From contig DASQKY010000008.1 of the NCBI GenBank assembly GCA_035630295.1, positions 1 through 55,179 on the forward strand: a stretch of 55,179 nucleotides of DNA. The letters are read 5' to 3'. Below, piece after piece: positions 39,983 through 49,006 of the stretch. The notes under the pieces are model-generated. The model saw nothing but the letters and a program-made list of their open reading frames with translations. It was not told where the DNA came from and searched no databases. Position 1 is the first letter of the stretch. Each line of letters starts with the position of its first letter. Both the position numbers and the translations under genes were made by a program. This stretch comes from Acidimicrobiales bacterium (GTDB taxonomy: Bacteria; Actinomycetota; Acidimicrobiia; Acidimicrobiales; Iamiaceae).

Positions 39983-40873
39983 TCAGCCGTCGGCCAGGAC
40001 GGCGGTGAGGGCCCGGCGGCCGAGGGTGCCGTAGGCGGGTGCATCGGCCGAGTGGGCCAGGTAGGCCAGGCCGAGGGCCAGGGCCCAGCCCCGGGCCCGG
40101 TCCCAGGTGGCGTCGTCGCCGGCGTACCCCGCTTCGGCCCGCAGCACCGGGCGGGCACCAGCCGGCAGCAACGACCAGGCCACGGCCAGGTCGGTGGCCG
40201 GGTCGCCCGAGGTGACGTCACCGAAGTCGACCACGCCGCTGAGGCGCCCCCGGTGGACGAGGAGGTTGCCGGGGTGGAGGTCCCCGTGCAGCCAGACCGG
40301 TGGCCCGGCCCACCCCGGTGTGGCCACCAGCTCCTCCCAGCGGCGGGCCAGGGCTGGGGCGTCGATCACCGCGGCCAGCTGGGCCAGGCGCTGGGCCACC
40401 GCCTCGGCCCGCTCGACCAGGGGGACGCCCCGGTACGGGTTGGGCGGGGCGTCGGCCGGCGCCGGCCGGTGGAGGGCGGCCAGGAAGCGGCCCAGGTCCT
40501 CGGCGGCCCGAGCGGGGTCCTGGGGCGGGGCGGCGATGGCCGATGCGCCCGGCTGCCACGGCACCAGGCTCCACGGCCACGGGTAGCCCGGGCCGGGACG
40601 GCCGGCGTGCACCGGCACGGGCACGGGCAGGGGCAGGCGGGGGGCCAGGGCGGGCAGCCACCGCTGCTCGTGGTGGACCAGGGCCACGGCCGCCTCCCGG
40701 CGGGGCAGCCGGGCCACCAGGTCGTCGCCGACCCGCACCATCACGTTGTCCCAGCCCGAGGCCAGCTCCACCAGCGGGCGGTCGACCAGGTCGGGGCGCT
40801 GCTCGGCCAGCAGGTCCCGCACCACGGCGACGTCGATGTCCACCTCGGCCGCCGGTCGGGGCTGGGGGGACAT
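39983..40873 (-). CDS. Aminoglycoside phosphotransferase (APH) family kinase
   Basis: A 296-residue small-molecule kinase. The ATP site is SGWDNVMVRVGDDLVARLPR near 40, the catalytic loop VWLHGDLHPGNLLVHRG near 193 and the metal-binding motif SGVVDFGDVTSGDPATDLA just after. This is the APH/CotH-like fold used by antibiotic, homoserine, macrolide and choline kinases; the sequence alone does not say that it gives resistance. ATG 40873 is the start. It is flanked by lysA (convergent) and the 613-residue membrane protein (same strand, 44 bases away). Confidence 0.88.
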   Translation of the reverse strand: MSPQPRPAAEVDIDVAVVRDLLAEQRPDLVDRPLVELASGWDNVMVRVGDDLVARLPRREAAVALVHHEQRWLPALAPRLPLPVPVPVHAGRPGPGYPWPWSLVPWQPGASAIAAPPQDPARAAEDLGRFLAALHRPAPADAPPNPYRGVPLVERAEAVAQRLAQLAAVIDAPALARRWEELVATPGWAGPPVWLHGDLHPGNLLVHRGRLSGVVDFGDVTSGDPATDLAVAWSLLPAGARPVLRAEAGYAGDDATWDRARGWALALGLAYLAHSADAPAYGTLGRRALTAVLADG

Positions 40874-40917
40874 GGCCGCAGGCTACGGCCCCGGTGGGTC
40901 GGACCTGGCCGGGCCCC

Positions 40918-42759
40918 TCAGCCGGCGGCGGCGGGGGAGCGGCGCCGGTGGGGAGCCGGGGCCGGCCCGGGTCGACCGGGGGCCCGGCCCGGGTCCAGTC
41001 GGCCCAGGCCCCAGGACAGGGCGACCAGCCACACCGCGACCAGGCCGGCCAGGACGGCGTAGGCGGCCCGCTCCAACCCGACCCGGTCGGTGCGGGCCTC
41101 GCGCTGGAGCACCTGCTTGTCGGCCACGAAGGTGACGGTGCCGTCCCGGGCCGGCACGGGGTCGAGGCCGAGCGCCTCGTCCCCGGCCAGGTACACCGGG
41201 GCCGAGACCATGTCGCCGGCCGTCTGCAACCGGATCAGGGTCTTGGCCGACCCGGACACCGGCACCGGCTCGGCCGTCCGGTACCGGCCGTCGCCGGCGG
41301 GGACCAGGTCGACCAGGGCCGAGCCGCCGGGCTCGTCGTCACCGGCCCCCTGCCACGACAGGACGTGGAAGGTCACGCCGTCGGCCGCGGCCCGGGCCGC
41401 ACCGCCGGCCGACGGGGTCACCACCAGGTCGGCCCGGGCCACGCCGGCCACGGTGGCGGCCGGCGCGACCTCCACGTCCGCCGACCAGCTCCGGGGCGCG
41501 CCGATGGGCAGGCACAGGGCCACGACACCCAGCGCGCCGGCCCACGCCACCGGACCGACCCAGCGGGGCGCGGCCTGGCGGGCCACGTCGCCGGGGGCCA
41601 GGGCCCGGCCCACGAAGCCGCCCATCAGGCCCCCGGCCACGCCGGCCACCACGCACAGGGCCACGGCCTCGGGCAGGAGCGCCCGGTTCCACGGCAGGGG
41701 CATGGCCACCTGGCTCCACAGGGCCTCGCAGGCCACGCCGACGGTGCCGACGGCCAGGCCCGCCACCGCCCCGGCGGTGAGCTGGCGGTGGCGCCCGACC
41801 CGGGCCACGGCCAGCTCCACCACCAGCGCCGCCCCCAGGTACAGGGGCAGGTGGAACGTGCTCCGCCCCGAGAGCTCGACACCGAGGCTGAGGGCGCCCC
41901 GGATGGCCAGGAAGACGGCCACGGCCAGCAGGGCCCCGCCCCGGCCCAGGCGGAGGCGGGCCGCGACCAGGGCGATCGCGCCGCCGAGGGCCAGCAGCAC
42001 CGGGTGGTACAGCATCCGGAACTGGGGCACGCCGTAGTCGAACTCCACCTGGAGCGTCGACAGGCCGACCAGGAAGGCCCCGGCCAGCAGGACGTCGTGG
42101 CTCCGGGTGATCCACGCCCCGAGGCGGGCCGTGGGCTCCGCCGCGCAGCGCTCGCCCTCGATCAGCAGGGCCCAGCAGCCCAGCGTGGCCAGCGACGCCC
42201 CGCCGATGAGCTGGATGTGGGTCGGGCCCCAGGCGGTGACGTCCTGGCCGAAGAGGCGGTGCCAGATGTCGTCGAGGGGGAACCCGGCCAGGGCGACCAG
42301 GCTGCAGGCGGTGAGCATGACCCCGCCGACCGGCACCCGCCAGCGATCGGTGATCCGCACCGAGGCCCGGCTGCGCCCGTCGCCCAGCACCATGGCCAGC
42401 AGGGCGGCGAAGGCGATGCCGTCCAGGCCCACGATGATGAACCAGTGGGCCGGGTTGGCGAAGGCACCCTCGTCCCGGCCCCGGTCGATGTGCCAGGAGA
42501 CGTCCCAGTAGTAGCCCCACACCGCCACGGCCAGGCTGAGGAGGACCAGGGGCACCGGGAGCATGGCCCAGGCGGGGCGGCCGGTGCGTTCCTCGACCAC
42601 CTGGACCAGTGGGTCGAGGAGGCCCCGCCGGCGGTGGGCCACGCCCAGGGCGACCACCGCCGCCACCGACGCCAGGGCCACGGCCGAGGCCGCGGCCACC
42701 TCGCCCACCGGGGCACCGCCGGCCGAGGGCTCGGCGGCGAGGACGAGGGGGAGGGCCAC
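40918..42759 (-). CDS. Polytopic membrane protein with buried histidines, unknown function
   Basis: A 613-residue protein with about 11 helices, a C-terminal outer beta-rich domain (~410-560) and a last helix. The first half has a striking set: WGYYWDVSWHIDRGRDEG near 85, NPAHWFIIVGLDGIAFA, LDDIWHRLFGQDVTAWGPTH and IQLIGGASLATLG. Histidines at helix ends beside Asp and Trp suggest a metal or haem site. I cannot name the family; WD-x-S-W-H and T-H-x-Q motifs of this kind occur in uncharacterised bacterial membrane proteins. The outer domain follows a hydrophobic stretch and contains VEVAPAATVAGVARADLVV. GTG 42759 has GAGGAG upstream. A palindrome lies 53 bases before it. Confidence 0.75.
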   Translation of the reverse strand: MALPLVLAAEPSAGGAPVGEVAAASAVALASVAAVVALGVAHRRRGLLDPLVQVVEERTGRPAWAMLPVPLVLLSLAVAVWGYYWDVSWHIDRGRDEGAFANPAHWFIIVGLDGIAFAALLAMVLGDGRSRASVRITDRWRVPVGGVMLTACSLVALAGFPLDDIWHRLFGQDVTAWGPTHIQLIGGASLATLGCWALLIEGERCAAEPTARLGAWITRSHDVLLAGAFLVGLSTLQVEFDYGVPQFRMLYHPVLLALGGAIALVAARLRLGRGGALLAVAVFLAIRGALSLGVELSGRSTFHLPLYLGAALVVELAVARVGRHRQLTAGAVAGLAVGTVGVACEALWSQVAMPLPWNRALLPEAVALCVVAGVAGGLMGGFVGRALAPGDVARQAAPRWVGPVAWAGALGVVALCLPIGAPRSWSADVEVAPAATVAGVARADLVVTPSAGGAARAAADGVTFHVLSWQGAGDDEPGGSALVDLVPAGDGRYRTAEPVPVSGSAKTLIRLQTAGDMVSAPVYLAGDEALGLDPVPARDGTVTFVADKQVLQREARTDRVGLERAAYAVLAGLVAVWLVALSWGLGRLDPGRAPGRPGPAPAPHRRRSPAAAG

Positions 42760-42811
42760 GGTGACTCCTCGGTCAGTTGCGGGGGCGAGCGGCGCCGGGG
42801 ACGGCCAATGT

Positions 42812-42826
42812 GTTACCCAAGGTAAC
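42812..42826. promoter_or_regulatory. Candidate operator upstream of the 613-residue membrane protein
   Basis: GTTACC-CAA-GGTAAC is a perfect 6-bp inverted repeat in the 94 bases between the carboxylase stop (42854) and the membrane protein start (42759). It is AT-richer than its surroundings and well placed for a dimeric repressor. Confidence 0.5.
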
Positions 42827-42853
42827 GGGAGGTCACACGCCCGAGCCCGCGCC

Positions 42854-44695
42854 CTACCAGGTGTCCACGTGGGGTCGCCGGGGGGCGGGGCCGACGGGCG
42901 CGGCCAGGAGAGCGGTGGTGATCCAGTGGCGGGTGTCGGCCGGGTCGATCACGTCGTCGATCTCGAACTGGGCGGCCACGTTGGTGGCCTTCCCGTGCTC
43001 GTAGGCGGCCGTCACCATCTGCTCGAACAGGCGCTGGCGGGCCTCGGGATCGGGCTCGGCCTCCAGCTCGGCCCGGAAGCCCAGCCGGACCGCCCCCTCC
43101 AGGCCCATCCCACCCAGCTCGCCGGTGGGCCAGGCCACCACGAACACCGGGGCCTTGAAGCTCCCGGCCGCCATGGCCTGGGCCCCCAGCCCGTAGGCCT
43201 TGCGGAGGATCACGGTGGCGCACGGCACCGACAGGTTGGCCCCGGTGACGAACATGCGGCTCACGTGGCGGACGGCGCCGGTGGCCTCGGAGTCGGGCCC
43301 GACCATGAAGCCGGGGGTGTCGCACAGGAACAGCACCGGCAGGCCGTGGGCGTCGCACAGCTGGAGGAACCGAGCGGCCTTGTCGGCCGCGTCGCTGTCG
43401 ATGGCCCCGCCCAGGTGGCGGGGGTCGTTGGCCACCAGGCCCAGGGCCCGGCCCTCCACCCGGGCCAGGGCGGTGACCGCCCCGGGGGCGAAGCCGGCCC
43501 GCAGCTCCAGCACCGACCCCTCGTCGGCCAGGCCGTCGAGCACCGCCCGCACGTCGTAGACCCGCAACCGGTCCTGCGGCACCAGGTGGCGCAGGCGGCG
43601 GGCATCGGGCGCCGTCCACCCCTCCACCGGGCCCTGGAAGTAGGACAGGTAGCGGCGGGCCACGGCCACCGCCTCGGCGTCGTCGGCCACCACCACGTCG
43701 ACCACGCCGTTGGCCGCCTGCACGGCGACGGGGCCGATGGCCTCGGGGGGGAAGGTCCCCAGGCCGCCCCCCTCGACCATGGCCGGGCCGCCCATCCCGA
43801 TGGTGGCATCGCCGCTGGCGATGACCACGTCGCAGCACCCCAGCAGGGCGGCGTTGCCGGCGAAGCAGCGGCCGGAGGCGATGCCGACCAGCGGCACCGT
43901 CCCCGACAGGCGGGCGAAGAGGTGGAAGGCCAGGCAGTCCAGCCCCGAGACGGTGGTGGTGTCGGTGTCCCCCGGCCGGCCGCCCCCGCCCTCGGCGAAG
44001 AGCACCACCGGAAGGTGCTGGGCCGCGGCCAGCTCGAAGAGCCGGTCCTTCTTGCGGTGGTTCTGGAAGCCCTGGGTGCCGGCCAGCACCGTGTAGTCGT
44101 AGGAGGCGACCACGGCCCGGGCCCGCTCGGCGCCCACGGCGGCGGCGTTGACGGTGGCCACCCCGCCCACCAGTCCGTCGGCCGGGGTGCGGGCCATGAG
44201 GTCCTCCAGCGAGCGGCGCCGGCGCTGGGCCGCGATCACCAGCGGGCCGTACTCGACGAAGGAGCCGCCGTCGACCAGGTCGTCGATGTTCTCCCGGGCC
44301 GTCCGCCGGCCCCCGGCGTGGCGGCGGGCCACCGCCTCCGGGCGCCCGGCGTCCAGGCCGGCGGCGTGCCGGGCCCGAACCTCCTCCAGGTCGGGCCGGG
44401 GTGCGTCGAGGTCGACCGGGTCCGGACCGGCGGCCGGCCCCGACCCGCCGGTCGCGCCGGCGGGGATCTCACCCAGCACGACCACCGGCTGGCCGGCGTC
44501 GACCTGGTCGCCGGCGGCCACGACCACCGCCGTCACCGTGCCGCCCCGGGCCGCGGCCACCTCGTGGTGCATCTTCATCGACTCGACCACGGCCACCACC
44601 TGGCCGGCGGCCACCACGTCGCCCGGCGCGGCCCGGACCTCCACCACCACGCCCTGCAGGGGCGACGGCACGGCGAGGTCGGCGGGGGCGCTCAT
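42854..44695 (-). CDS. Biotin-carrier / carboxyltransferase fusion of an acyl-CoA carboxylase
   Basis: A 613-residue protein. Residues 1-75 are a biotinyl domain (VPSPLQGVVVEV, biotin Lys in VVESMKMHHEV). The remaining ~500 residues are a carboxyltransferase: VDGGSFVEYGPLVIAAQRR, ASYDYTVLAGTQGFQNHRKK, GRCFAGNAALLGCCDVVIAS and, in the second half, LPVLFLCDTPGFMVGPDSEA and VTGANLSVPCATVILRKAYG. It transfers carboxyl from biotin to an acyl-CoA. Usually the carrier is fused to the C-terminus of biotin carboxylase, so a carrier at the N-terminus of the transferase is unusual. No biotin carboxylase is in the window. ATG 44695 begins MSAPADLAVPSPLQG; the open frame extends 26 residues further without support. 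Confidence 0.88.
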   Translation of the reverse strand: MSAPADLAVPSPLQGVVVEVRAAPGDVVAAGQVVAVVESMKMHHEVAAARGGTVTAVVVAAGDQVDAGQPVVVLGEIPAGATGGSGPAAGPDPVDLDAPRPDLEEVRARHAAGLDAGRPEAVARRHAGGRRTARENIDDLVDGGSFVEYGPLVIAAQRRRRSLEDLMARTPADGLVGGVATVNAAAVGAERARAVVASYDYTVLAGTQGFQNHRKKDRLFELAAAQHLPVVLFAEGGGGRPGDTDTTTVSGLDCLAFHLFARLSGTVPLVGIASGRCFAGNAALLGCCDVVIASGDATIGMGGPAMVEGGGLGTFPPEAIGPVAVQAANGVVDVVVADDAEAVAVARRYLSYFQGPVEGWTAPDARRLRHLVPQDRLRVYDVRAVLDGLADEGSVLELRAGFAPGAVTALARVEGRALGLVANDPRHLGGAIDSDAADKAARFLQLCDAHGLPVLFLCDTPGFMVGPDSEATGAVRHVSRMFVTGANLSVPCATVILRKAYGLGAQAMAAGSFKAPVFVVAWPTGELGGMGLEGAVRLGFRAELEAEPDPEARQRLFEQMVTAAYEHGKATNVAAQFEIDDVIDPADTRHWITTALLAAPVGPAPRRPHVDTW

Positions 44696-44771
44696 GGCCG
44701 CCGAGGATGCCACGCCCCCGCGGGGCGGGCCGCGGGGCGAGGTCGGGCGGGCCTCGGTAGGGTTTGGCCCC

Positions 44772-45251
44772 ATGCCGACCCGTCACCTCGGTCCGGCCGC
44801 CCTGCTCCCGCTGCTCCTCCTGGCCCTCGCCGCCTGCGGTGACGGCCAAGGTCCCGACGTCGTGGCCGACACGACGGGGGCGCCCGCACCACCCACGGCC
44901 TCCGCCGACCCGACGGAGACCTCCACCTCGACCGTCGAGCGCCCGCCCCCCAGCCAGACCCGTGCCACGTCCAGCACCGCGCCGGACCCGCCCGGGCCGC
45001 GGCCCTGCGGGACCGTCACCGCCCCCGACGGCACCGACCTCTCGGTGGTGATCCTCTCGGGCGGCGGCGACTGCGGCGACGCCGAGGCGCTGGTCGACAT
45101 CTACCACCACGAACCCCCCACCGCGCCGTCCGGGCCCCGGCGCCTGGTGAGCATCGACGGGTGGGAGTGCACCACCGACCCGGCGGCCCAGCCCGGCCCC
45201 GTGGTGACCTGCGTGCTCCCCGGCGCCGGCACCGTCACAGCCCACCCCTGA
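44772..45251 (+). CDS. Small lipoprotein, hypothetical
   Basis: A 159-residue secreted lipoprotein. GPAALLPLLLLALAACGDG is the signal with lipobox LAAC, so lipidation is at about Cys22. A Thr/Ser/Pro-rich spacer of about 50 residues follows, and the C-terminal part has four cysteines (PRPCGTVTAPDG, GGDCGDAEALVD, GWECTTDP, VVTCVLPG) likely forming two disulfides, in a pattern seen in actinobacterial secreted proteins. Function unknown. Divergent from the carboxylase fusion, convergent with glnE. Confidence 0.8.
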   Translation: MPTRHLGPAALLPLLLLALAACGDGQGPDVVADTTGAPAPPTASADPTETSTSTVERPPPSQTRATSSTAPDPPGPRPCGTVTAPDGTDLSVVILSGGGDCGDAEALVDIYHHEPPTAPSGPRRLVSIDGWECTTDPAAQPGPVVTCVLPGAGTVTAHP

Positions 45252-45276
45252 CCGGCGGCCGTGGCCCGCCCGGCGG

Positions 45277-47946
45277 TCAGGCCGGCTGCTCGTAGAACCG
45301 GCGCTCGACCACCTGGCGGGCCCGGCGGGTGAGGCGCCGGTAGCGGTCGCGCAGCTCCGGGGCGGTGGTGTCCAGGGACCGGGCCAGGGTGGTGAGGGCC
45401 GCCCCGGTGGGCAGCGCGTCGTGGCCCCGGCCGGCGACCAGGGTCCAGCGGTTCCTCGCCCGTTCGCAGAAGTCGTGGGCCGTCCCGAGGGCGGCCGCCT
45501 CGTCCTCGTCGAGCAGGCCGTCGGCCCGCAGGCGGTCGAGGCCGGCGGCCGTGCCCGCCTCCCGGCAACCGTGCCGCAGGAGCAGCAGGGCCACCGTCAG
45601 CTCCACGTCGGCCAGCGCCCCCGGCCCCAACTTCAGGTGGAAGGTCGGGTCCTCCCCGGCGGGGATGCGCTCGGCCTCGGCCCGGGCCTTCACCCGCCGG
45701 ATGGCCCGCAGGTCGCCCGGGCCCAGGGGGCGCCACAGCGCCGGCTCCACCTCGGCCAGCACCCGCGCCGCCAGGTCGTGGTGGCCGGCCAGGGGCCGGG
45801 CCCGGCTCAGGGCCAGGCGCTCCCAGGGCTCGGCCCACCGCTCCAGGTGGGCCACCACGCTGGCCCGGCTGCGAGCCAGGGGCGCGCTCCGGCCCCCGGG
45901 GCGGAGGTCGAGGTCCACGTCGTAGATGCGCTCCCCGGGCGTGGTGCCCACCAGCGCCCGGCGGACGGCCTCGGCCACCCGTGACGCCTCGGCCGTGGCC
46001 GCCTCGCCCTCCCCGTCGTGGACGAAGAGCAGGTCCAGGTCCGAGGCGTAGCCCAGCTCGCCGCCGGCCAGCCGCCCGGCGGCCAGGACGGCGAAGGGCA
46101 CCTCGGGCGCGGCCAGGGCCACGGCGGCCTCCACCGCGGCCCGGGCCACGGTGGCCAGCGCCCGGCCCACCACGGCCACCGGGGCGTCGTCGAGCACGTC
46201 GTGGGCGGCCACGGCCAACACCTCCCGCCGCACGGTGCGGTGCAGCACCGCCGGCCCGGCCCCGTCGCCGTCGGCCCGCAGGGCCATGGCCCGGGCCACC
46301 CGGGTGCCGGGGTCCTCGGCCAGCAGGGCGGCCAGCGCCTCGGCCCGGCCCACGGTGGGCAGCGCGTCGGGAGCCCGAGCCAGCTCCCGCACCAGGGACG
46401 GGCTGGTGCCGGCCAGGGTGCACACCCGGTGCGCGGTGACCGGCGACTCCCGGAAGGCGGCGGCCAGGGAGCGGGCGTCGGCCGCCGCCAGCTGGCGCAG
46501 GCCCAGCAACCCCCGGTCGGGGTCGGGCGATGTGGAGAGCCAGTCCAGCACCAGGGGCAGCATCTGGGCCATGAGGCGCGACGAGCGGGTCAGGCCGTGG
46601 GTCAGCTCGGTCACCGCCTGACGGGTCCGCTCGGCGTCGGCGAACCCGAAGGCGCGGAGGCGGGTGGCCGCCGCCTCGGGGGCCAGCGGGGCCCCCACGC
46701 CGGTGAACGCCTCCAGCAGGGGCCGGAACCACACCCGCTCGTGGATGGCCCGCACCGTCGCCCGGCAGGCTCCCAGCTCGCGGTCGAGCTCGTCGAGGGC
46801 CGACGTGCGGGGCCGGTCGGCCAGGCCCAGCACCCGGGCCACCCGGGCCCGCTCGGCCCGGCCGGTCGGCACCGTGTGGGTCCGGCGGTCCTCGTCGAGC
46901 TGGAGGGCGTGCTCGACCCGGCGCAGGAACCGGTACGACGCCGCCAGCCAGCGGGCGTCGTCGTCGGCCACGTAGCCGCCGGCGGCCAGCCCGGCCAGGG
47001 CCGGGAGCGTGCCCCGGACCCGCAGGGCCGGGTCGTGGGGGCCATGCACCAGCTGGAGGAGCTGGGCCGCGAACTCCACGTCGCGGATCCCGCCCGGCGA
47101 GCGCTTGATCTCCCCGGCCGCGCCCCGCCGGGCCAGGGCGGCCTGCTCGGCCCGGGCCTTGAGGGCCCGGACCTGGTGGAGGGCCTCGGCGTCGAAGGGC
47201 CGGTCCCACAGCACCTGGCCGGCGGCCGCCGCGAAGGCCTGCCCGAGGGTCGGGTCGCCAGCCAGGGGCTGGGCCTTGAGCAGGGCCTGGCGCTCCCACG
47301 GCTCGGCCCATCGCTCCCAGTGGGCCCGGTAGCCGGCCAGGGAGCGGACGAGGGGCCCGTCCCGCCCCTCGGGCCGGAGGTCGAGGTCGATGCGCAGGGC
47401 GGCCCCGGCGACGTCGAGGAACCGGCGGGCGGCCTCGGCCTCCGGCGGGCCACCGGTCGGCCCGACCAGCACCACGTCGACGTCCGAGGCGTAGTTGAGC
47501 TCGGTCCCGCCGGCCTTGCCCATCCCGATGACGGCCAGGCTGCCCGCCCCGGCCTGGTCGAGGGCGCCCTCCAGCACGGTGGCGGCCATGGCCGTGACCC
47601 CGGCCATGGTGGCCTCCACCGGGTCCCGGCCGGTGAGGTCCCGCGCCGCCAGGCGCAGGTGCTCGTGGTGGCGCCACCGGGCCAGCCCGCCGGGGTCGGA
47701 GGCGGCGAACGGGACCCGCCGGTCCAGGGCGGCCAGCACGTCCAGGGCGGCGGGGTCGGTGACCACCAGCCGTCCCAGCCACCTGCTGCCGGCGGCCACG
47801 GCCACCACCGCCTCGGCCAGGTCGTCGTCGGCCAGGAGCCGTTCGAGGTCGCCGGGTCGCGCCTCCCGGAGCCGGTCCGCCACCGTCCTGGCCCGCTCCG
47901 GGTCGGCCGACCGGGCCACCCGGTCCCGGAGCGAGGACGCACCCAC
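45277..47946 (-). CDS. glnE: Bifunctional glutamine synthetase adenylyltransferase/deadenylase
   Basis: An 889-residue enzyme that adenylylates and deadenylylates glutamine synthetase in response to nitrogen. It has two nucleotidyltransferase domains. The first shows SLAVIGMGKAGGTELNYASDVDVVLVG (parts: GMGKAGGTELNYASDVDVV) near 160, with LDLRPEGRDGPLVRSL; the second shows VLAAGRLAGGELGYASDLDL near 640, then YDVDLDLRPGGRSAPLARS. These G-G-x-E-L-x-Y-x-S-D-x-D motifs hold the catalytic Asp pairs. Slightly shorter than the E. coli (946) and M. tuberculosis (994) proteins. The GTG start at 47946 is preferred. Confidence 0.93.
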   Translation of the reverse strand: MGASSLRDRVARSADPERARTVADRLREARPGDLERLLADDDLAEAVVAVAAGSRWLGRLVVTDPAALDVLAALDRRVPFAASDPGGLARWRHHEHLRLAARDLTGRDPVEATMAGVTAMAATVLEGALDQAGAGSLAVIGMGKAGGTELNYASDVDVVLVGPTGGPPEAEAARRFLDVAGAALRIDLDLRPEGRDGPLVRSLAGYRAHWERWAEPWERQALLKAQPLAGDPTLGQAFAAAAGQVLWDRPFDAEALHQVRALKARAEQAALARRGAAGEIKRSPGGIRDVEFAAQLLQLVHGPHDPALRVRGTLPALAGLAAGGYVADDDARWLAASYRFLRRVEHALQLDEDRRTHTVPTGRAERARVARVLGLADRPRTSALDELDRELGACRATVRAIHERVWFRPLLEAFTGVGAPLAPEAAATRLRAFGFADAERTRQAVTELTHGLTRSSRLMAQMLPLVLDWLSTSPDPDRGLLGLRQLAAADARSLAAAFRESPVTAHRVCTLAGTSPSLVRELARAPDALPTVGRAEALAALLAEDPGTRVARAMALRADGDGAGPAVLHRTVRREVLAVAAHDVLDDAPVAVVGRALATVARAAVEAAVALAAPEVPFAVLAAGRLAGGELGYASDLDLLFVHDGEGEAATAEASRVAEAVRRALVGTTPGERIYDVDLDLRPGGRSAPLARSRASVVAHLERWAEPWERLALSRARPLAGHHDLAARVLAEVEPALWRPLGPGDLRAIRRVKARAEAERIPAGEDPTFHLKLGPGALADVELTVALLLLRHGCREAGTAAGLDRLRADGLLDEDEAAALGTAHDFCERARNRWTLVAGRGHDALPTGAALTTLARSLDTTAPELRDRYRRLTRRARQVVERRFYEQPA

Positions 47947-47984
47947 CCCCGCATCCTGCCCCGGCGGCCCCGGTCGGGGGCGAG

Positions 47985-48914
47985 CTACCAGGTGACCTCG
48001 GTGCAGCCGGTGTGGCTGTCGGGCTCGACCTGGAAGGTGGTGTGGTCGATGGCGTAGCCGTCGTGGAGCAGGGCCCGGGCCCGGTCCAGCACCTGGTGGG
48101 GGTCGGCGTCGGGCGTGGTCATCAGGTGGGCCGAGGCGGCGTCCATCTCCGAGGTGAGGGTCCACACGTGGAGGTCGTGGACGTCGACCACGCCGGGCAC
48201 GCCCCCGAGCTCCCGCTCCAGGGCGGCCACGTCGAAGCCCAACGGGGCCGACTGCAGCAGCACCCGCACGGCCCGGCGGCCGAGGCGGAACGTGCGGGGC
48301 AGGATCCACAACCCGATGGCGGCGCCGATCACCGGGTCGGCCCACGTCCACCCGAACACCTGGAGCAGCACCCCGGCCACGATCACGCCCACCGACCCCA
48401 GCGTGTCGGCCACCACCTCCACGTAGGCGGCCTCGACGTTGAGGCTCTCCCGGGCCCCCTCCCGCAGGAGGGCGAAGGCGACCAGGTTGACGGCCAGGCC
48501 GAGCACGGCGACCACCAGCATGGGCGCCCCCACCACCTCGGGCGGGTCGCCCAGGCGGCGGACGGCCTCGACCAGCACGTAGCCCGCCACCCCGAAGAGG
48601 AGCAGGGCGTTGACGAAGGCGGCCAGGATCTCCAGCCGGTAGAGGCCGAAGGTGTGGCGGCGCTGGGCGGCGTGGCGGCGCCGGCCCTCGTGGCGGGAGG
48701 CCAGGTGGATGGCGGCCAGGGCCAGGCCCAGGCCCACCACGTCGGCCAGCATGTGGCCGGCGTCGGAGAGGAGGGCGAGGGAGCCGGTGGCCACGCCGGC
48801 CACCACCTCGACCACGAAGAACGCGGCGACCAGGGCGAAGCTGGCCAGCAGGCGCCCGGCGTGGCGGGACCCGGCCCGGGTCGGGGCGGCCCCGTTCCCG
48901 TGGTCGTGGCTCAC
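47985..48914 (-). CDS. Cation diffusion facilitator (CDF) metal exporter
   Basis: A 309-residue zinc/cobalt/cadmium-type exporter (CzcD-like). The His-rich N-terminus SHDHGNG precedes six helices; [19 protein letters not shown] holds the transport-site HD pair and [20 protein letters not shown] the second site (DxxxD). The cytoplasmic domain has [20 protein letters not shown] and ends with a further His segment. I chose GTG 48914, with GAGGG seven bases upstream; ATG 48935 has no ribosome site. The near-palindrome at 48932-48953 lies at the promoter position and could be a metal-sensor operator. Divergent from nadE. Confidence 0.9.
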   Translation of the reverse strand: MSHDHGNGAAPTRAGSRHAGRLLASFALVAAFFVVEVVAGVATGSLALLSDAGHMLADVVGLGLALAAIHLASRHEGRRRHAAQRRHTFGLYRLEILAAFVNALLLFGVAGYVLVEAVRRLGDPPEVVGAPMLVVAVLGLAVNLVAFALLREGARESLNVEAAYVEVVADTLGSVGVIVAGVLLQVFGWTWADPVIGAAIGLWILPRTFRLGRRAVRVLLQSAPLGFDVAALERELGGVPGVVDVHDLHVWTLTSEMDAASAHLMTTPDADPHQVLDRARALLHDGYAIDHTTFQVEPDSHTGCTEVTW

Positions 48915-48931
48915 ACCGGCACCCTCGTCAC

Positions 48932-48953
48932 ACATGCGAAGGTACGCATATGT
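48932..48953. promoter_or_regulatory. Near-palindrome between CDF and nadE genes
   Basis: ACATGCG (48932-48938), a six-base spacer AAGGTA, then CGCATATGT (48945-48953). The halves ATGCG and CGCAT are exact reverse complements and the outer ACA/TGT match with one inserted TA. A possible metal-regulator site for the exporter. Confidence 0.35.
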
Positions 48954-49006
48954 CGGTCGAAAGGCAACCGCCCGGGCCGGCCGGAGCCGGTCGGTACGCT
49001 GGCCCG

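Noticed and set aside
39983-40873. An aminoglycoside resistance gene
   Set aside because: The APH fold is shared by many metabolic kinases; there is no resistance context such as mobile elements or other resistance genes.
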